From Coffea arabica (Eukaryota > Streptophyta > Magnoliopsida > Gentianales > Rubiaceae), in assembly GCF_036785885.1 (NCBI RefSeq), contig NC_092323.1:496001-560000 (forward strand): a stretch of 64,000 nt of DNA, in the 5' to 3' direction. Under the pieces are notes generated by a model, which was not told where the DNA came from, ran no database searches, and saw only the letters and a list, made by a program, of their open reading frames with translations. The stretch's first letter is position 1, and every line of letters starts with the position of its first letter. The position numbers and the translations under genes were made by a program. Below, one piece after another: positions 1-12,300 of this stretch.

Positions 1-426
1 GAGAGTCATGTGTTGGACTATATTGTAACGTTTCCTGACTCCGACTCCGACTCTGGTGCTGATGAATTATCGAAGGTGCCTGAAGGGTGCTTGTGTCCTG
101 ATCAAGAATATACCGTAACATTTCCTGACAGTACCGACTCTGAGTCTGAGTCTGAATCTGATGCGGAGGAAGAGCAAGTGTTTGTCCATAAAGATGACTG
201 CTTGAATTCTGATGATGGTGATGACCAACTTCACTTTGTGACGCCTCATCAAGAGGAGGACATGTATGCTCATCAGCACTGTGGGTTCCAATGTCATCAT
301 CACGATTATCATGGGGGCCGTCATCATCACGACGAAGGTTATGGGTACCAATATTATGGCTGGACAGGCTTTTACGGTGTTAGACAACCTCCATTCGGAT
401 TTACTACAATCTTCTTCCATTACTGA
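1..426 (+). CDS. C-terminal exon of an unidentified acidic, His/Gly/Tyr-rich protein (5' partial)
   Basis: The frame is open from base 1 to the TGA at 424-426, so the exon begins outside the window. It encodes about 141 residues. The first half is acidic, with two copies of a VTFPDS motif, each followed by Ser-Asp or Ser-Glu repeats (SDSDSDS and SESESESD). The second half turns to His, Gly, Tyr and Phe (clusters such as HHHDYHGGRHHH) and ends FFHY. This looks like a disordered acidic region followed by a low-complexity His/aromatic tail. I do not recognise the family and assign no function. Coding is supported by the internal motif repeat and by the change in composition at the stop. The Ser-Asp runs arise partly from simple hexanucleotide repeats in the DNA. 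Confidence 0.6.
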   Translation, partial: ESHVLDYIVTFPDSDSDSGADELSKVPEGCLCPDQEYTVTFPDSTDSESESESDAEEEQVFVHKDDCLNSDDGDDQLHFVTPHQEEDMYAHQHCGFQCHHHDYHGGRHHHDEGYGYQYYGWTGFYGVRQPPFGFTTIFFHY

Positions 427-2887
427 CCCCCGATTTGATAGCATTTTATGTTTTTGTTTCGGGTTTTGCCCTCGGGATTTTATTGCGTTCTTTTCATCAG
501 GTTCAGGATTGCTGGTTTGATTGAGCTACTTCATTGATTTGAAGCGTGTACTTGTGGGTTATGTCTGCGCATAAAGTGCTAGAAAAATTTTCTCTATTGC
601 TTGCTTCATATGCTCTGCTCTGATCTGTTAATTTGACGTTACTAAGTGATTGTATGGGGTTTGCATGAATGCGATGACAATTTGCGGTCAGCTCTCTTCC
701 TTCCACAGTGTCAAAACCCAAAAGATACATTCAATTTAACGTCAAATCACTTCTAAACATTACACACAGTTCAAGGCCTCACTATATATAGATGCTGAAG
801 ACTCTTGCTGCACCTGAAAATATGGCGAATTTGAACGTGAAAATCTAAAATAACTTGGGTTTTGATAGAGAATGAGCATGTACTGAAACTGCATATAAAT
901 ATAACGTATCAAGTATCACGAAAATCAGAGAACAAAACAAGCCATTGAACTCCTACCAAATTCTTTTGGATTTTGAATGATTTCTGAAAAAATTCCATAT
1001 GGGTTGGAAAACACCGGTATCAATTTGACCCTTTTTTCTTCTGATCTTTTTTTTTGTTTTCATTAAATAATGAAGAGATCCTAAACCTTACACAAGGAAA
1101 GAGGAAGGTGGAGGATTTGTGACTGAAGCCTCATGATTTACCTAATTACTAATATCCTTTTGGTGATCGTTTAGACCTTGACATCTATTTGTTAACAATG
1201 TAGTAACAACAGAAATTTTAAAACAAATGGCGCCAATTCACCTAATAATAATGTGTTAGCTTTAAAAAGATGGTGCACCAATTTACCTCTATCTAAGAGA
1301 CTGGAGCAAAACTAGTTCACAAAATTTTCTCCTGTGCTAAACTACTCCAGAACTTTTTTGTCAACTCCAGTAATGATTTTTGTCAAGCAATTAACCCTAA
1401 TCCCAGATTAACCTCCAAAAGCCGGCAACTTTTGATGGCAATCCAGGGACTTAGCTAGGCCTGTAGAGCACCTGCTGCTAAGTGTTAACTAACACCCAAT
1501 ACTCCAGAATTTTCAGTTGTTTGTTTTTTTTTGTCAACTCCAGTAATGACTTTTGTTAAGCAATTAACCCTAATCCCAGATTAACTTCCAAAAGCCAGCA
1601 ACTCTTGAAGGCAACCCAAGAACTTAACTACCCAACCCAAACCAAACTACTCCAGAACTTAACCGAGTAAATTTACCATTTCTTCCTATAAAAAGTCGAA
1701 AACTATGCATTTTTGCTTGAGCGTGCCAGCAATCATCCATCTCTTTTCTAATAATTTCAAGAAGACCTTTGACATTTGAGATTGTTTGGACTGCATTTTT
1801 TAGAATGTTTTTAAAGAAAAAATGTAATATTGTGTTATAGAACGTTTTAAAATATGATGTATGTAAAATAAAAAAATAATTTAAAAAATATAAAAAAGAT
1901 ATTAACAAAAAAATTCCTAAAAAGTAGCAATCTAATCGACGCAACATAATGGTACGTACCAAAATTGGCGCCAGCCCACATTTACATCGGTGGTACGCTT
2001 ATGAACTTTGTAACGCCTTTGGCCCAATCACGTCACCACAAGTTCCAAGCTTCTCGATGCTTCTAATCCAACCTCTTGCTAGAACTCCAACAACTGGACG
2101 TTTCTACCCCCGTGAATCGTATCAACCATTCGAAAATTCCCCAAGGCAGATAGGATTTTTTTTTTCCTTTTTTTTTTAATTTTACTATGTTGATTATTCC
2201 TTTTAATTCTTGATTCCCAGTATGCCTACAGAAAGAGTATATATTAACTTTAGTCCAACTAGTTACAACTTGGTACATGGTATCATATTATCACTTACAT
2301 TTTTTATTAGAGAGGATCGACAATAATTTTTTATTTTCTCATTTAATGATCCAAACCTGTTACCTCTTTTTAATAAAAAATTTTATCAATTAGACTGCAT
2401 TTTATTATTTATATACTCTTAAGAGAGTACGAATATTTCTTAAAAAAAAAAGAGAATATAAATATAATTATTTTAATAAATATTTTTTCCCAAAATCTCA
2501 AGTATACTCTCCTCTTCTTTTTTTTTTTCTTCTTTTTTAGTGAGGAGAATCTTAAGAATTATTTAACGTGATTTACTTGCAGGAGTATTTGGTTTTGTGA
2601 AAGATTTTACCACATAATAATCACACAATATTTCAAAAAAAAAAAAATTCAAGTGCAATAGAACTGAGGTTATTTTTGTCATTCAATAATGACTTCCTTC
2701 TCTCCAACCTTCCATCCAAATTCCAAAGTCCTAACCTTTTCTTTCTCCCCAAGCACGCCTCTTCTCCTTGCTTTTCTATCCCTGTTTTCTCAAGGCCTTC
2801 TCCATCATCTTCCTTCTTACAGCTTTTGCCTTTTATAATCTTAACTATTTCATCCCGAATTTTGCCCGAGAATCCCTACTTTCAGTC
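427..2887. other. 3' flank and intergenic spacer, AT-rich
   Basis: Bases 427 to about 780 are probably the 3' untranslated region of the preceding gene. The rest is AT-rich with many T runs. A diverged direct duplication lies at 1341-1456 and 1500-1630 (listed separately). Bases about 2680-2887, pyrimidine-rich, are the likely promoter and 5' leader of the GrpE gene. Open frames here are short and show no family resemblance. Confidence 0.5.
1341..1660. repeat. Diverged direct duplication, about 115-130 bp per copy
   Basis: The stretch 1343-1456 recurs at 1500-1630. Both contain the string TCAACTCCAGTAATGA, then TTAACCCTAATCCCAGATTA, then CCAAAAGCC and GCAAC. The second copy has an extra T-rich insertion near its start. 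The opening words (ACTACTCCAGAACTT) appear a third time at about 1646-1660, so the repeat is staggered. No terminal inverted repeat or coding capacity is seen. Confidence 0.75.
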
Positions 2888-5501
2888 ATGTTGGTGAGTA
2901 GAATTGCAGCTCGTTCATCTCGAACCATGGTGACTCAGTGCCGCAACTCGTTGCTTCTCTTGGCTCGCCAAGAGCAACCATTTGTCCCCATTCCCTCTAG
3001 TCAATGCCACTCCCTTATCGAACCCCGAAATAAGGTCTTCTTCTGATCCAATTTTGACATTGGTTTACGTTTTTACGGGTTTTAGTGAAAAGGGTTTTGC
3101 TAGGGTTTAAGCGGTCATGTTAGTTAATTTGACCATTTGTTATTCTCTTTCCTGATGTTTGACTCTCTCAATTGTTTTTGATGATTTTATTTGATCTTTT
3201 ATATGTCTTGCTGTTGTTTCTTTTGTTAAAGATTAAATTTTTATGATTCGTTTGAATATAGATAGGATTTTCAGTTCTTTTGTTGTAAATGTTCAATTTT
3301 TGAGATTCGAAATGTTCTTGTTTTGTTTAGTTTGGAATTTTTTTAGTGTAATTGTTTGACTTGTTTATTGTTTTTCAACCTTTGCTTAGATTAAACTCTC
3401 CCTGAAAATGTAAGCTTTTAAGTTACCAAAGTTTGGCTATCACTTTTGCACTGACGTTGTCTTGTTCTGGTAAATTCATGCACTAATCAACAGTTGTTCT
3501 TAATTATCTATTGGTGTAAAACTGTTACCTGAAGTTTTGTTACTTGATTATACTTTTTTGGTTGAAGTATAATAATTGGTTTAAATTGGATGAATTCCAC
3601 GTAGAAGGGTTCTATTTTGTGTTTTTTAAGAGTTTATTACGAGAAAAAAGCAATAATGCAGCTTATTTTCTTGCTCCAGGTGGTTTCAGGGCAAGTGGCT
3701 TTATTACATCGCTCCTTTCTGAATGGATCTCCATTTCAACTGTTTGGTTTTTCATCATCTGCTTCCCCGCAACATAATGAGAAGGATACAGCACAACCCG
3801 GAGCAGAAAATGGAAGTGATGCTGCTGCTGCAGGAACAAGTACAGAAACAGAAGTTCATGATAAAACTGAAGCATCAGCTTCTACGGATTCTCAAGTTAA
3901 GGACGAAAAAGATGTATCAGGTTCTAATGTGGAGCCTAACTCTAACACATCACAATCTGTCAAAAGAAGGAGAAGAAAAACTAAATGGTTTTCATTTTCT
4001 AATTCAGATTCAGATTCAGATTCAGAGGGTGATCTCTCGCGGGATGACCTTGTGAAACTTGTGGCGGAGAAGGAAGAACAATTGAAGATCAAGCACGAAG
4101 AGTTGCAGAAATTGCAAGATAAAGCTCTTCGTACTTATGCTGACATGCAAAATTCCATGGATAGGACAAAACGTGATGCAGAAAACCTGAAAAAATTTGC
4201 CGTTCAGGTTTATAACAACGATATTTAGTTTATCTCACATGCATCAGTGTTATCTTATGCACAGCAAACCTGTTTCAAATCCCCCCCCCCCCTCCCCAAA
4301 AAAAATAAAAACACCCTTTCTTATGTATGCTGAAAAATTATGTCAAAACATCCTGTATGACTAGCCATAGTACATTAATTTTTAGCTCCACTCAGATGGA
4401 TCGCTTTTCTGCAAAAAACAAATAATAATGCAAGACTAGGAAGTCCCAAAAAAATTCTTCAAGCTGGGAAACCAGCCAAGCTGTGTAGACATTGTGTAGA
4501 ATTCTTGAAGCACAGTTTTTGTATCTAGAAGTACTGATTCTGTTTATTTGGGTATTGTCATAGGATTTTGCCAAGAACTTATTGGATGTTGCAGATAATC
4601 TTAGTAGGGCTTCTTTGGCTGTGAAAGACAATTTCTTGAAGATTGATGCATCCAAAGACGCTGTTGGAGCTGTGCCACTTCTAAAAACACTTCTGCAAGG
4701 TGTTGAAATGACTGAAAAACAGCTGGCTGAGGTCTGATTTTCTTGCCCTAAGCAATGTACATGTAGTTTCCCTCTTACGTCACCATAGTATGTTATGGAT
4801 TGGAGTAGTGAATGATTACCATATCACATGATCTATAGAGTGTTAACCTCATTGCCTTATCAGTTAAAAATATATCGATTAATTATCACTTTCAGGTATT
4901 CAAAAAATATGGATTGCAAAAATATGATCCGGTAGATGAAGAATTTGATCCACATAGGCATAATGCCGTTTTTCAAGTACCAGATCCTTCCAAGCCTCCC
5001 AACACTGTTGCAGTTGTTTTGAAGGTAACTTTTATATATCAATTTTGCCCCTTCCATGAATTTAATATGGTTTCATGAACTGCAGGAGGGGAAGTTTGAC
5101 AATTTTGGTCTGATTTGAAGAATTCTCAATTTAGATATAGATATGAATGTTCGTTTAGACAGATGAACAAGTTATTGTCATATGGTGCCTGACATCATGA
5201 GTGCATTTAACCCTCTACATATTTGTTTCGTTTTGGAAATTTATTTTGGTCAATTAGTATTACAGCAGCTATTATTATTAGACTAGGAAGCAGAAGTATC
5301 ATTGGAGTGATGTTTACTTCCGTAGGTTCCCGTTTTATCTTAACTACTTATGTCGCACGCCTCCTGAAGGAGTGAAGGATGTTATATCTGTATTTGATCG
5401 TGCAGGCCGGATACACGTTACATGACCGGGTCATTCGGCCAGCAGAAGTTGGTGTGACACGGGCTGTGGAAAACGATGCAGAACAAAGCTCCGAAACCTG
5501 A
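2888..5501 (+). CDS. MGE1: Mitochondrial GrpE, Hsp70 nucleotide exchange factor
   Basis: Five exons, all joined in phase 0: 2888-3034, 3680-4207, 4564-4731, 4896-5024 and 5406-5501, giving 355 residues. GrpE opens the nucleotide pocket of matrix Hsp70, driving ADP release during protein import and folding. The first ~50 residues are Arg/Ser-rich and lack acid, as in a mitochondrial presequence. A long polar linker follows (~80-155) with a KRRRRK patch, then an acidic DSDSDSDSEGD tract (~159-167). The coiled coil begins around DDLVKLVAEKEEQL. The core reads FAKNLLDVADNLSRA, and the head carries the signature FDPHRHNA (~298) and GYTLHDRVIRPAEVGV. Length suits plant mitochondrial GrpE rather than the chloroplast form. 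The start is the ATG that opens the presequence-like exon. Family is certain; mitochondrial location is inferred from the presequence and from synteny. Confidence 0.93.
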
Positions 5502-6541
5502 TCAAAATGTATAGCTTACTGCATGCATAGTCCTTGAGCTTGTCTGAAGAAGATCAATGCCATGGGGTTCCAGTCCTATAAGCTCAATCTAATCTTTTCC
5601 ATTTTAGGGGATAGATCGTAATTTCTTTCCTGTTTTCAGCTTTCATTTATTGTGACGTTGCAGAGATGGCGCCACTAGGAGCAGCAGTGTCTAAATCTTA
5701 AGCTCTGTGACGGGATTTTTTTTTTTTTTTTTCGGAAGTTTTGTAACAGGAATTTTGATTAGAGGGATAAACTTTTTTGCTCCTAGTGAAGTCGTTTTCT
5801 CCTAGTTGCTTTTTCCCGTCAACTCGATGGATCGTTGATGGCGGAGCTATTTATCGGCGAGCAAACCTTGCCTGGGCAATGGGTACTGAGGGTTCAAATT
5901 CAACACTGGCAAGTATCTTTAATTCAATGATTACTATTAAGGTAACTTCTGATATATCAATAGTCTGAGTCAAACAAATACACGACGAGGGAACTCACAA
6001 TGGGAAACGGGACTGCGGGATTAGCATCAGGGTTCGCTCGAAGTCCCTCTGAAATCGTTGTTGCCGACAAAGGTTGTCACAGCTAAAAAGTGGGGGGGGG
6101 GGGGGATTAGAAAGACAATATAAATCCGTTGGCCCGTCTGCTTAATAAGCCGAGACAGGGCATTGCCCGAGTCAGTCTAGGACTAGGCGGTGATATTGAT
6201 TTCTGACCCATTCTCTTCTATTGATGAGTACGAGAGGACTCCGCCTAGTGGTGCACAAAGCACATCCATGGATGTTTGGAAACAAGAAAACTTAGAGATA
6301 TTTACTGCTGATTTTCCCTGAAGCCGACCCAGCAGTACACATGCCAAACATGGAGCTTAATAGCAGAAGGTTTAAGTGGAGCATAATTACAAGAGGGGCT
6401 TCGAGGTGATGCATACTCTCTCTCAGTTCATAGTCCTCAATGCAAGGGAAATAACTTTCGAAAATGGCCATCTTAAGTGCTCAGATCTTCTCATACAGTA
6501 AACTGCTCTCCCTATTACTCCGTCATAATGGCTTCTTTAAG
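5502..6541. other. Convergent 3' spacer with a possible organelle rRNA-like segment
   Basis: This lies between the 3' ends of GrpE and the minus-strand gene that ends at 6542. Bases to about 5760 are probably GrpE 3' untranslated region. No plausible coding frame is present. Bases about 6090-6450 differ in style from the surrounding AT-rich DNA and contain GAGTACGAGAGGAC at about 6226-6239, the invariant core of the large-subunit rRNA sarcin-ricin loop. Further on comes AGAGATATTTACTGCTGA, which resembles the 3' end of a large-subunit rRNA. See findings. Confidence 0.4.
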
Positions 6542-8049
6542 TCAAAGCTGCAAATCCAAATTCTCAAAATATGCGTGGTCCTCACCAGGTTCCTGCATCA
6601 GAGAAGGGGAGATCATGATGAAAGTCATAGCAGCTACCTCTGGAAAGTGATCAATCTCGAAAGGCGGCGTTATTAGGGACTGATATCAGTCTTGACATGT
6701 TTTTTCTACCATTCAGCAGTGTCAAATGTATACCTTTTACACAAAATGATACTCTCCACTATTATAGCATCAGGTCTAAATTCTACCGTAGAGAATACGC
6801 GTTCTCGTACTAAATTTTTACTTCCTTCTTGATCATTTTGCCCCTCATGTGCGAGGATACTTGGGTCTCATAAGGCAGTTATTCAAGTATATGGTAATGC
6901 TGATATACAAGTCCTTCATCAAATGCAAATGTAGGAAAATGCAGCTTCTTCTGTCTTCAGTTGACAGAATACAGACAGACAGGCAGACAATAATGATCTA
7001 AATGTATGGAGGGCCAACAAAATCTGTAACAGAGACCAGAGGGTTGTGAGCTAAGAAACAAAACAGAAAGCAGATTTTAAAATGAGTCACCTTCATTTCT
7101 TCCACGAAATTATCATTAAAGTGCGGCTTCTCAAAGGGCATATCAATAGTCATTATCACATCTGCTCTAGATTGGTTCTTTTCAATTCTTGCAGCATCAT
7201 CGTCAAGCCTTTCGACAGCTTCTTTCTTCTTTTCTTCGAACGCAATAACCTAAAAGGTTAAAGGTCACAGAATATGGATCAATGTAGATAGTAATAGGCC
7301 TAAATTCTGCTTTCCTTTCCAAGTTTTTTTTGGTTCACATCAAATTCTTCTTGCACTGCTTTGCCTCGCCATTTTCCTCGCTTATAAGCATCAACATCTT
7401 CAATGAGATGTCAATCACAAGCTCAAAACTTTTCAGAACGATCAGGTGAGGAGACATTGATTTGATGAAGGGGAAAAGAAAAAAAAAACTGAAGAAATGG
7501 TTTCCTGTTTTCGCACGTTGAAAACTTACACCAAGAGACTTTTCTTTTTCCCATCTCTCCTTCTGGCTGGGCTTTTGGTTTCCCTTGTCCCCTAGGTTAA
7601 ACTAAGCGGTTCCGAAGTAACAGAGAGTTAAGAGACGGTATAATAATCCCATTTCAAAACCATGCCTAACCATCAGAAGGCCAGAACCACTAGAAACATT
7701 GATCAACCCAGAGAAAAGAAGGAAATAAGCTTCAAAACATAAAAAATAAGAAGTAAAGAGGGTGAGAAATGGGCCATACCGGGGTGTAGCGGAACTTGCG
7801 CTTAGAGGGCTCCGACGACTCACCGGAGCTGTTTAGCGGGGTCCAGCGGCAGAGGAGGAGGCTAGGTGCGTCCTGCTCCTGGTGCTGGTGGCCACGCTTG
7901 CCGGCGACGGCATTGTTCTTGTTGGGCTCTGAAGGAACCCACTTCCTCTTCCATTTTCGGACAGGGCCGGTGAAGGCTGGAGCAGATGGAGCTGGGCCTA
8001 ATCCGTATCTGGAATAAAACCGGCTGAGCCGCTGCCCAGTTCCTTCCAT
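6542..8049 (-). CDS. Small plant-specific basic protein with C-terminal LxLxL motif
   Basis: Three exons on the minus strand, 8049-7780, 7249-7091 and 6592-6542, all phase 0, give 159 residues. The N-terminus (MEGTGQRLSRFYSRYG) runs into a basic, Trp-rich stretch (FTGPVRKWKRKWVP, ~26-39), then LLLCRWTPL (~64-72) and RKFRYTPVIAFEEKKKEAVE (~84-103). These blocks match, from memory, an uncharacterised plant family (At5g55210/At4g22320 type). The last exon encodes only 16 residues and ends ENLDLQL, an LxLxL pattern like EAR repression motifs. Exons 1 and 2 are well supported. The last exon rests on a good acceptor, phase and the family's Leu-Asp-rich end. Otherwise exon 2 could read through to a TAG at 6998-7000. 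It is transcribed divergently from TIG. Function is unknown; a nuclear role is only suggested by the basic region and motif. Confidence 0.7.
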
Positions 8050-9348
8050 TGGAAAAGCTCTATGATTTTTCAGTTTTTGTTTTTTTGTTTGGTTGGGTCT
8101 GTTTTCTCTTTCTTTGCGACTGCGATTGATGAACAGAGGAGGATGAGAGATGTTTTTTAGGTTCTCTTTCTATGGGTGGCTGGTGATCGCGGCGGAGTAA
8201 GCAGGCAAAGCCTGCAAAGGTTCCATTTCACCAGTTTTCAGACTTCAGTCTTGAAAAGATCTTTAAAAAAATACAAAAACGAAAAGCGACGTCGTATATC
8301 AGTACTGAAATAATGATCTGCATTGCACCTTGCCCCGTTAGCGGGGGCCACCTGGTACCGTTTTGCTATTTCCCCCTCCAGTTGTCCCGTCCACTTGTCC
8401 TCCCTTCCAATGGCACTGTTGCAACTTCGCATGCAGGCAGGGACTACTGACTACTACTGACTAGGGAGGATGTTTGGTTTCGTACGTTAACGAGGTTGAA
8501 GTTACTGAGGCTTAGGGCTATTAAATAAAACGACCAACTTGAAAACTCGGTTGAGTTCTAATTGATAAACCTCGAATTCGGCTCGTCAATTCTCATAAAT
8601 CAGTCGAGTTTGAATTAAAAATTTACCCGATTAATTAACGATTTGCATAAGTTGGAACCATTTAATACTTGAGTAGCTCGCTTGAATTTGATAGGAAAGG
8701 GTATATATGTTATTTTATAATTTAAAAGAATAAAAATTAAAAATTATATATTTTTATTTTATTAATTCATACGAGCTCAACTCATTTGCGATAAACGAAT
8801 CAAGTTCGAATTTGAACTCGAGTCACATGTCTTATTTGTCAAGTCGAGTTCGAGCATATTTTAAAACCCGTTCACTAAATCGAGCGAGCTCTAGTCTTGA
8901 CGAATTAAACACAAGTCGAGTTCGACAATCAAATACTCAGTTGGATTAACACCAAACTAGAGCTTGACTTGAACTACTGGTTTGAGTTCCTTGCTATTGA
9001 CCTAAACACCAGTGAAACTCCGCTAATTTAATTTCTTTATGATGTTATCGAGGCAAATTCCATCATCAAATTTCGAACAGTACTGGTGAATTTTACGAGC
9101 TTGTACTCAAGCTGGGTAATATTTGCGCTTCGCTCAGCCAGTTTACACTTTACACCGAAGATCTCCTCTGTTTCCTCAAAAACTAACCCCTTCCTTCGTT
9201 AAAAAAATAAAAAATAAAAAATCCTGAAATACAGAACTGTGTCGTTTAGGCCTGACCATGTCAATATCTTACTACTTGGACATCCTATCCATCACTCACT
9301 TCAAAAGCCCCGGCAGGTTAACAGTTTCGCTGTTCCACAGAGGCAAAA
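8050..9348. promoter_or_regulatory. Divergent intergenic region between the LxLxL gene and TIG
   Basis: This 1.3-kb gap separates two head-to-head start codons, so it must hold both promoters. The middle is occupied by an interspersed repeat (8534-8983). Bases about 8050-8420 are GC-richer and probably hold the leader and promoter of the minus-strand gene; bases about 9000-9348 hold the TIG promoter and leader. No clear TATA box could be assigned. Confidence 0.4.
8534..8983. repeat. Interspersed repeat rich in CTCGA/TCGAG words
   Basis: The words TCGAGTTCGA, CTCGAATTCG, GAGCTCGAAC-like and AACTCGAG recur in both orientations over about 450 bp, so one half can pair partly with the other. This style is familiar from small, high-copy, non-coding plant repeats derived from DNA transposons. 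I see no coding capacity and cannot fix exact ends or a target-site duplication, so the class is left open. Confidence 0.5.
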
Positions 9349-12300
9349 ATGGTGCTCTATGGCACAGCAACAGCATCAACATTACTCGAATTCAAGGCCT
9401 CTCTTCTCTCCCCTTGCCCTTCTTTCGGTTCCCGACCTGTGAACCCTCTTATTCAGCCCGTCAAGAACACAATTTTCTTCCCTGCTATTAAACACGTTTC
9501 TAGTAATTCACCGTCTCAGCAATTCAAGAAAATCTCAAATACCTTTGTAGCTTCAGCTTCTACTGCGGAAGTTGATACCCTTGTTGAAAAACTTCCAGCT
9601 GATCTCAATGTTACTGAAACCGAAGAACCCAATTCTAGAGTGAGTAATCTTGTGCGCCTTTTTTTTCTCCTAACTGCATCTCTAATCTCAGTAAAAGGTG
9701 AAAACTTTATTTCTTTGTTTAGAACATCCCATACGCATGTTTTCTTGGTGTTTAATTTTTAAGTGACCCCTTGAATGTTGCTAACGAGCTTTATCTTTAT
9801 CGTTGAACTCTTGCTTGCAGGTGAGGTTGAGCGTAGAAGTTCCTCCTGTTGTTTGTGAGGATTGCTACAGAAGAGTCATCCGAGAGTTCATGAAGAAGGC
9901 AAAGGTGCTTTTTGCCTTGCTTTATCAGTCTGTTAATATCTGCCAATAAATTGTTATAGTCTTTATAAGAATCTTTATCTCTGTCTGTTAAAAGAGAAGG
10001 AAGAATGAAAAAAAAGAAGCGATTTTGAGAGAAGCTCTCTGATATGTGAAATGGGAAGTGTCAAATTTGAGCTTTCCTTTGTGAATACGGCAAAACGAAT
10101 TGCAAATTGATTGGTATATTGCTACAATGCTACTGGGTGCAGGTGCCAGGGTTTCGCCCTGGGAAGAATGTTCCAGAAAGCATTCTTATCAATTACATAG
10201 GTAAACAGAATATCCAGAAGGCTATTGTTGAGTCTATCTTGAAGAGAACCCTTCCACATGCTATGTCTTCGGTAGGTTGTCTTTTCTATTTGGTTTCATC
10301 TGTTAACGACTATTCCTAGATTATTTCTTACCGAACATGGAATGCATGGCGCGCTTCTCTTTATGCTGGAACTGCTCATTACTTGGTTTGCTGACTATAT
10401 TTCGAATGCTATTTCACAGATGACTGGAAAAGCCTTGGAAGATTCAATTCGTATTGTGACAAAATTTTCAGAGATGGAGAATACATACTCTTCTTTGAAC
10501 TCTCTGAGGTTTGTTAAAGTATTAACTTCAAGTAACTTCACCCTTGCATGTCATGTAATGGAGCTTATGAACTTGGTTGCTATTATGTAGCTACAGCTCC
10601 CTATGGTAGAATGTAGTTATAGTATTATTGCATTCAGAGGCAAGGAAATAGTGATGGAAATTCAATACTTTCTTACTTTCATATGCATTTTTCCGTGTGC
10701 TCATGCAATTTTTTAGTGGGGTCTAGATATGACATCATTGTTGATGTGGCGCCTGAAGTCAAATGGGTTCCTGAATATGGGTACAAGAATTTGAAGATTG
10801 TTGTAGAGATAGACAGCGAGATAGATGCCAAGAAAGCGTCTGAAGAAGAATTAAGGCGTCGCCATAAGTCTCTAGGTTCACTTAGAATTGTAACTGACAG
10901 AGGAGTAAAGGTAAAAGCATGCTTTATTTCGTAGGAATGATACATATTCCAAGTTCAATAACTGAAATAGGTCTTCTTGCTTTCTAATGTATTGTGGACT
11001 TGAGAGTAAATTTCTACAGCTTGGGGATGTTGCTGTACTTGATATATCTGCAACAACAATAGAGGCAGATGACTCAGATGCTAAAAGCATTCCATCGGCA
11101 GAGAGTAGAGGTTTGCCCATCCTCGACCATATTTCTTCTTCAAACAATAGTTGATTATCTTCTGATCAAGATGTTATTTGTCTGTTTTAACTATATATCC
11201 TTTTTTTTTCACTTTATTTGGTTTCTGGTGCATGCCTCTACTTTTGCGATAGAAAGAAAGAACTCCCATTCCAAGATCTATCCATATATGTTCTGGTGTG
11301 AATGGACTTTATTCTCAAGTATCCCCTTAGAAATTACGTATGAAGATGCAAAGCTGTAACTATGCATCTCAAAGCTGTAACTATGAAGATGTCTGCAGTA
11401 CTAAACTTTGCAGATTTCATGCCTGATGCTTTATTGCAAATAGGAGCAGTATGATGGATCTGTCTCTAGACTTCATGATTATAAAAGTTTAAGGCATTTT
11501 CTTTCTGTAATTATGAATAAAGGTTGACACTTCAATATCTGCTTGTAGGTTTTCAATTTGATACAGAAGATGGAGATAGAATCCTTCCTGGTTTCCTGGA
11601 GGCGATTACTGGGATCCAACGTGGTGAAACAAAGACCTTTCAGTATGTATTTCCTGAATCATGGGCACAAGAAAATCTTCGGGGTATTGAAGCTAAATTT
11701 ACCGTGAGTCACATTCCTATTTTAAGGGTCTTGCACATTGATGAAACTGACAAGTAAATTCATTTATTTTCTACATGATAAGCTTTGCTTATTTTCTTCT
11801 CTCGTCTTTTTATTTACGCCTTTTAGTACACAAGATGAGTTGTGAAATTCGTAACTGTTGTAGCCTGTGTAAAGCCTGGGCAATTTTGAACTTACTGGTA
11901 TTCATTTTTGCTGATACTAGCTGTTATTAGAACTCACAGAGTCCCCTGAAACTTTACCAATATTGAGACAGGGTACCTTCGTGTAAAGTTTTCCTTGTTG
12001 TCAATGCATCTAACAAGTGTTATTTAATCAATTTGACAGAATTATCAAATTGTAAGGTTAATGTTCACTTTTGATTCATCTAAACTTTATTCAATAGTTT
12101 AATATATTTCTGCATGCAACCTTATACATGTTAATGGAACATTTGAGGAAAATGATGCAGCGTAATGCTTCGCTTACTCTAGGTGGAATGTAAGGAACTG
12201 TTTTATCGAGATCTACCTGATCTTGATGATTCCATTGCTGATAAGCTGCTTCCTGGGTGCACTACACTGGAGGAGGTGAGCTTTTTGAGTCCTGTTGTAA

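Noticed and set aside
7530-7601. Extra exon in the minus-strand LxLxL gene (GTRETKSPARRRDGKKK frame)
   Set aside because: It has plausible splice sites, but the family sequence runs straight from FRYTP to the IAFEE block, and phase is kept without it. It might be an occasional cryptic exon.
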